Shown here: one piece after another, positions 61,408 to 64,000 of the stretch | How positions within the stretch are numbered: position 1 is the first letter of the stretch | Layout of the letters: each line of letters opens with the position of its first letter | Source of the DNA: an uncultured Oscillospiraceae bacterium | Lineage (GTDB): Bacteria > Bacillota > Clostridia > Oscillospirales > Ruminococcaceae | Direction: 5' to 3' | DNA: 64,000 bases | Assembly (NCBI GenBank): GCA_910577365.1 | Contig: CAJTMU010000008.1 | Coordinates: forward strand, 1-64,000 | The notes under the pieces: model-generated | Told to the model about the DNA's origin: nothing | Databases searched by the model: none | Seen by the model: the letters and a program-made list of their open reading frames with translations, nothing else | Translations under genes and position numbers: made by a program

Positions 61408-61599
61408 GAAAACGCCGATTAAAACGAAGCGTAACATAATCATACCGTAAGTTGCAGCGTTTTGGCGGGAAAAATATGTTATAATCGGCATTTCCATATA
61501 TATGGTGTGTCAATATCTCCAAAAAAACGGTTAAAAACTGCCGCGAAACTTACAAAAAGCGCAAATATTCAGCCGCTTGGGTCTTTTTTTTGTTTTCCC

Positions 61600-61628
61600 T
61601 TGACAAAACGCGCCGAATGGGTTATAAT
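61600..61628 (+). promoter_or_regulatory. consensus sigma-A promoter of pyrR
   Basis: TTGACA (61600-61605), a 17-base spacer, TATAAT (61623-61628), a perfect match. Nothing else is recognised between 61408 and here. Confidence 0.85.
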
Positions 61629-61633
61629 ATTTA

Positions 61634-61850
61634 ATAATAGATATTATGCGAAAATCAGCGGCTTTTAAGGCGGCACTGAGAGGTCGGCAAGGTTGATTGT
61701 TTTCGTTTCGCGGAAGTGTGATACAGTGTGCGGTTATCTTTGACCGCGCAAAAAGTATGAAGGTATCGGAGTTCCATGCATGGGCACTCGTACCGCGGGA
61801 TAAACGCAATTATAGCCTGCCATTTCTTACGGCAGGCTCTTTTCGCGCCG
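61634..61850 (+). promoter_or_regulatory. PyrR-controlled attenuator leader
   Basis: TTTTAAGGCGG and CTGAGAGGTCGGCAAGG near 61663-61692 resemble the PyrR-binding loop of Bacillus pyr leaders. A terminator stem AGCCTGCC (61814-61821) / GGCAGGCT (61831-61838) followed by CTTTT lies just before pyrR. UMP-bound PyrR would favour termination. The match to the binding loop is by eye. Confidence 0.65.
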
Positions 61851-61865
61851 AAAGGGGGAGTGAGG

Positions 61866-62423
61866 ATGACATGCAGCTGCGAACAACTCGGCTTCAAAGC
61901 CGAAATACTTGATGAAAGCGCGATGGCAAGGGCAGTTACACGAATTTCGTTTGAAATTGTCGAACGGAATAAGGGTACGGATAGCCTTTGTCTTATCGGG
62001 CTTTTTTCGCGCGGAGCGGTGCTGGCGCAGCGTATCGCAGCGAAAATCGGAGAGGTTGAGGATGGCGGAGTTTCCGTGGGATTGCTTGATATAACTCCTT
62101 TCAGAGATGACGAACGGCGTGCGGGCACGTCGGATTTCAGCAAAATCGGTTTTGACATCACCAGAAAACGTGTGGTTATAGTAGACGATGTGATATTTAC
62201 GGGAAGAACCGCCCGCGCTGCCATCGACGGTCTGCTGTCGCGCGGCAGACCTACTGTCATACAGCTTGCGGCGCTTATTGACAGGGGGCACAGAGAACTG
62301 CCCATTAGAGCGGACTATGTGGGAAAAAATCTGCCCACCTCGCGCGGAGAAACAGTCAAGGTTATGGTAAAGGAACTGGACGGATGCGACAAAGCGGTTA
62401 TACTTAAGGCTGACAGCGGATAG
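61866..62423 (+). CDS. pyrR: bifunctional pyr operon regulator / uracil phosphoribosyltransferase
   Basis: The 185-residue protein has the PRPP-binding loop VVIVDDVIFTGRTARAAID and the RNA-binding Arg-rich FSRGAVLAQRIA and RRAGTSDFS. PyrR binds leader RNA to attenuate pyrimidine genes and also acts as a weak phosphoribosyltransferase. The start at 61866 follows GGGGGAG. pyrC follows, separated by a repeat element. Confidence 0.92.
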   Translation: MTCSCEQLGFKAEILDESAMARAVTRISFEIVERNKGTDSLCLIGLFSRGAVLAQRIAAKIGEVEDGGVSVGLLDITPFRDDERRAGTSDFSKIGFDITRKRVVIVDDVIFTGRTARAAIDGLLSRGRPTVIQLAALIDRGHRELPIRADYVGKNLPTSRGETVKVMVKELDGCDKAVILKADSG

Positions 62424-62508
62424 TTTGTTAACACTGGCGTTCATTTTTGACGAAATAGTCAAAAAAGCGGAATAAACAACTTTTGTAAAAAGGCAAATTA
62501 ACTCCAAT

Positions 62509-62700
62509 GCATGAATTTTCCGCAAGCTGATGAAAAAACGAAATGCGGCGGAGCATTCGTATCGTGACTTGGAAAACAATGATAATCGCTCCGCCTAAAT
62601 AAGAGAAATCAGGGAGCTTATGTGTTTGCTACGCTTTAATCAACGCTGCTCCGGCGTAAACTGCCTTTGTCAGGTGAAGCGATGCGGAAAATTATTTTAA
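62509..62700 (+). repeat. interspersed palindromic element, copy 11
   Basis: AATTTTCCGCA (62514-62524) and TGCGGAAAATT (62683-62693) are perfect 11-bp inverted repeats. The right end runs into AAGGAGG of pyrC. Confidence 0.8.
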
Positions 62701-62714
62701 ATCAAGGAGGCATA

Positions 62715-63998
62715 ATGGATATTTTATTAAGGAACGGATATGTGGTGGACAGCGCTAACAGCTTTGAGGGAATAAGGAATATTCTGATTCGTGATGGAGT
62801 TATCGCCTCCGTCGGGCATGATATTCCAGCACCGGAGGGTGCACGGGTAATAGATTGCAATGGAAAGACGGTAATACCCGGAATATGCGATATGCATGTT
62901 CATTTCCGCGACCCGGGTCAGACTCACAAAGAAGATATAATAACGGGCGGAAATGCCGCTGCCGCGGGCGGAGTCACTGCCGTGGCATGTATGCCAAATA
63001 CCATGCCTCCCATAGATAATGCCCAAACGGTAAAATACATTCTTGATAAGGCAAAAGAGTCAAAGGTAAAGGTTTATCCAGTCGGCTGTATAACAAAGGG
63101 GCTTTCCGGAGATGAGCTTTGCGACTTTGATGAGCTGCGCCGTGCGGGCTGTGTGGCGGTCTCAGATGACGGCAAGCCTGTGCGCAACGCCCGCGTTATG
63201 GCGCAGGCAATGGTAAAGGCTCATTACGCGGGGCTTAAGGTGATATCCCACTGCGAGGACCCCGATATAGTGCAAGGCGGCATAATGAACAGCGGCGAGG
63301 TATCAAAGGAGCTGGGCGTTGAAGGAATGAGCCGCATGTCCGAGGATATCAGCACCTCGAGAGAGATAGTTCTCGCCAAGGATCTTGTAATGCCTATCCA
63401 CATCGCACATGTTTCGACCTTTACATCAATGCAGATTATACGGGTCGCGGCAAATCACGGAGTAATGGTAACATGCGAAACCTGTCCTCACTATTTCAGC
63501 CTCACCGATGAGGAGCTTCGCAAGCGCGATGCGGACTACCGCATGAATCCCCCATTGCGTACAAGTGAAGATTTGGAAGCTATCACCGAGGGCGTATGCG
63601 ACGGAACGATAGACTGTATCGTTACCGACCATGCTCCGCACTCCAAGGAAGAGAAAGCGGATTTCCTGAAAGCGCCGAACGGCGTTGTGGGACTGGAAAC
63701 TTCTCTCGCGGCAACGCTCACCGCGCTTTACCATACGGGTAAAATATCGCTCAGAAAAATAGTCGCGCTTATGTGCGTCAATCCGAGAACTATTCTTGGT
63801 ATACCGGGCGGTTCGCTTGGAGTTGGTGATACAGCGGATATCACTGTGGTGGATATCAACGAGGAGTGGACGGTAGATCCCGAAAAACTGCACTCAAAAT
63901 CGTCGAATACCTGTTTCAAGGGTAAGACATTTAAAGGCAGGGTAAAATACACCATAGTGGACGGAAACGTGGTGTATGAGGATAATATAAAAGCATAA
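62715..63998 (+). CDS. pyrC: dihydroorotase
   Basis: The 427-residue amidohydrolase has metal ligands in MHVHFRDPGQTHKEDI, VISHCEDPDI, IHIAHVSTFTS and IVTDHAPHS. It cyclises carbamoyl-aspartate to dihydroorotate. The start at 62715 has AAGGAGG directly upstream, at the right end of a repeat element. The stop lies two bases before the window end. Confidence 0.95.
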   Translation: MDILLRNGYVVDSANSFEGIRNILIRDGVIASVGHDIPAPEGARVIDCNGKTVIPGICDMHVHFRDPGQTHKEDIITGGNAAAAGGVTAVACMPNTMPPIDNAQTVKYILDKAKESKVKVYPVGCITKGLSGDELCDFDELRRAGCVAVSDDGKPVRNARVMAQAMVKAHYAGLKVISHCEDPDIVQGGIMNSGEVSKELGVEGMSRMSEDISTSREIVLAKDLVMPIHIAHVSTFTSMQIIRVAANHGVMVTCETCPHYFSLTDEELRKRDADYRMNPPLRTSEDLEAITEGVCDGTIDCIVTDHAPHSKEEKADFLKAPNGVVGLETSLAATLTALYHTGKISLRKIVALMCVNPRTILGIPGGSLGVGDTADITVVDINEEWTVDPEKLHSKSSNTCFKGKTFKGRVKYTIVDGNVVYEDNIKA

Positions 63999-64000
63999 GA

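Noticed and set aside
1..64000. CRISPR array or phage defence island
   Set aside because: No evenly spaced direct repeats, cas genes, restriction genes or toxin-antitoxin pairs are visible.

Overview
The window looks like a chromosomal segment of an anaerobic, endospore-forming member of the Clostridia, most like the Ruminococcaceae/Oscillospirales. The support is spoVM, a yqfC-yqfD pair, a sigma-H-like factor, IreB, a TM1266-type hydrogenase regulator, a T-box before leuS, PyrR attenuation and iron-dependent alcohol dehydrogenase. Base composition is moderate, with AT-rich islands near 26.6-27.2, 30.7-31.2 and 36.9-37.2 kb. The organism assignment is an inference from gene content. I see no rRNA, canonical tRNA, CRISPR array, insertion sequence or prophage.

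Layout. 0-4.2 kb (minus): a CotH-like protein cut by the left edge, an acyl-CoA thioesterase broken by a stop codon, a short-chain dehydrogenase and a sialate O-acetylesterase also broken by a stop. 4.6-9.7 kb: a small unknown protein, IreB, a large DivIVA-like coiled-coil protein, a lone fumarase beta subunit, a sigma-H-like factor, a zinc-ribbon protein behind a tRNA-like leader, a 56-residue membrane protein and spoVM. 9.7-15 kb (minus): 1-phosphofructokinase, TM1266-type regulator and a two-gene ABC exporter. 15.4-24.5 kb: CstA-like carrier, a lipoprotein, a PASTA pseudokinase interrupted by TGA followed by pheA, ispD-ispF and ttcA-def. 24.6-29.6 kb: a drug-sensing MerR regulator coupled to an AAC(3)-like acetyltransferase, VanZ, and lactaldehyde reductase behind a PocR-domain soluble chemoreceptor. 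29.9-38 kb: DegV, a Cu/Zn-SOD-family protein, ahcY-tam-punA, a 5'-3' exonuclease, an AT-rich insert between duplicated flanks, and an RNHCP protein. 38-46.7 kb: a second lipoprotein paralogous to the first, AraC and MATE genes, and a Ytr-like GntR/ABC operon. 46.9-55.4 kb (minus): yqfC-yqfD, an orphan solute-binding lipoprotein paired with a membrane HD-GYP protein, and a ribbon-helix-helix protein paired with clpB. 55.7-64 kb: ppa-maf-zinc ribbon, T-box leuS, a candidate structured RNA, a polysaccharide deacetylase and pyrR-pyrC.

Three signals stand out. First, a family of roughly 100-300 bp palindromic interspersed elements recurs at least ten times. Its ends are AATTTTCCGCA and TGCGGAAAATT. 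Nearly all copies lie in the same orientation directly upstream of a gene, and in at least six the right end runs into the gene's Shine-Dalgarno site. I do not recognise this family. Second, three otherwise intact genes each carry one in-frame stop. For two of them the expected codon can be guessed, and both fit a G:C to T:A change. Third, several two-gene units suggest signalling or regulatory pairings: solute-binding protein/HD-GYP, PocR receptor/FucO, RHH/ClpB, and SAH hydrolase/trans-aconitate methyltransferase/nucleoside phosphorylase.
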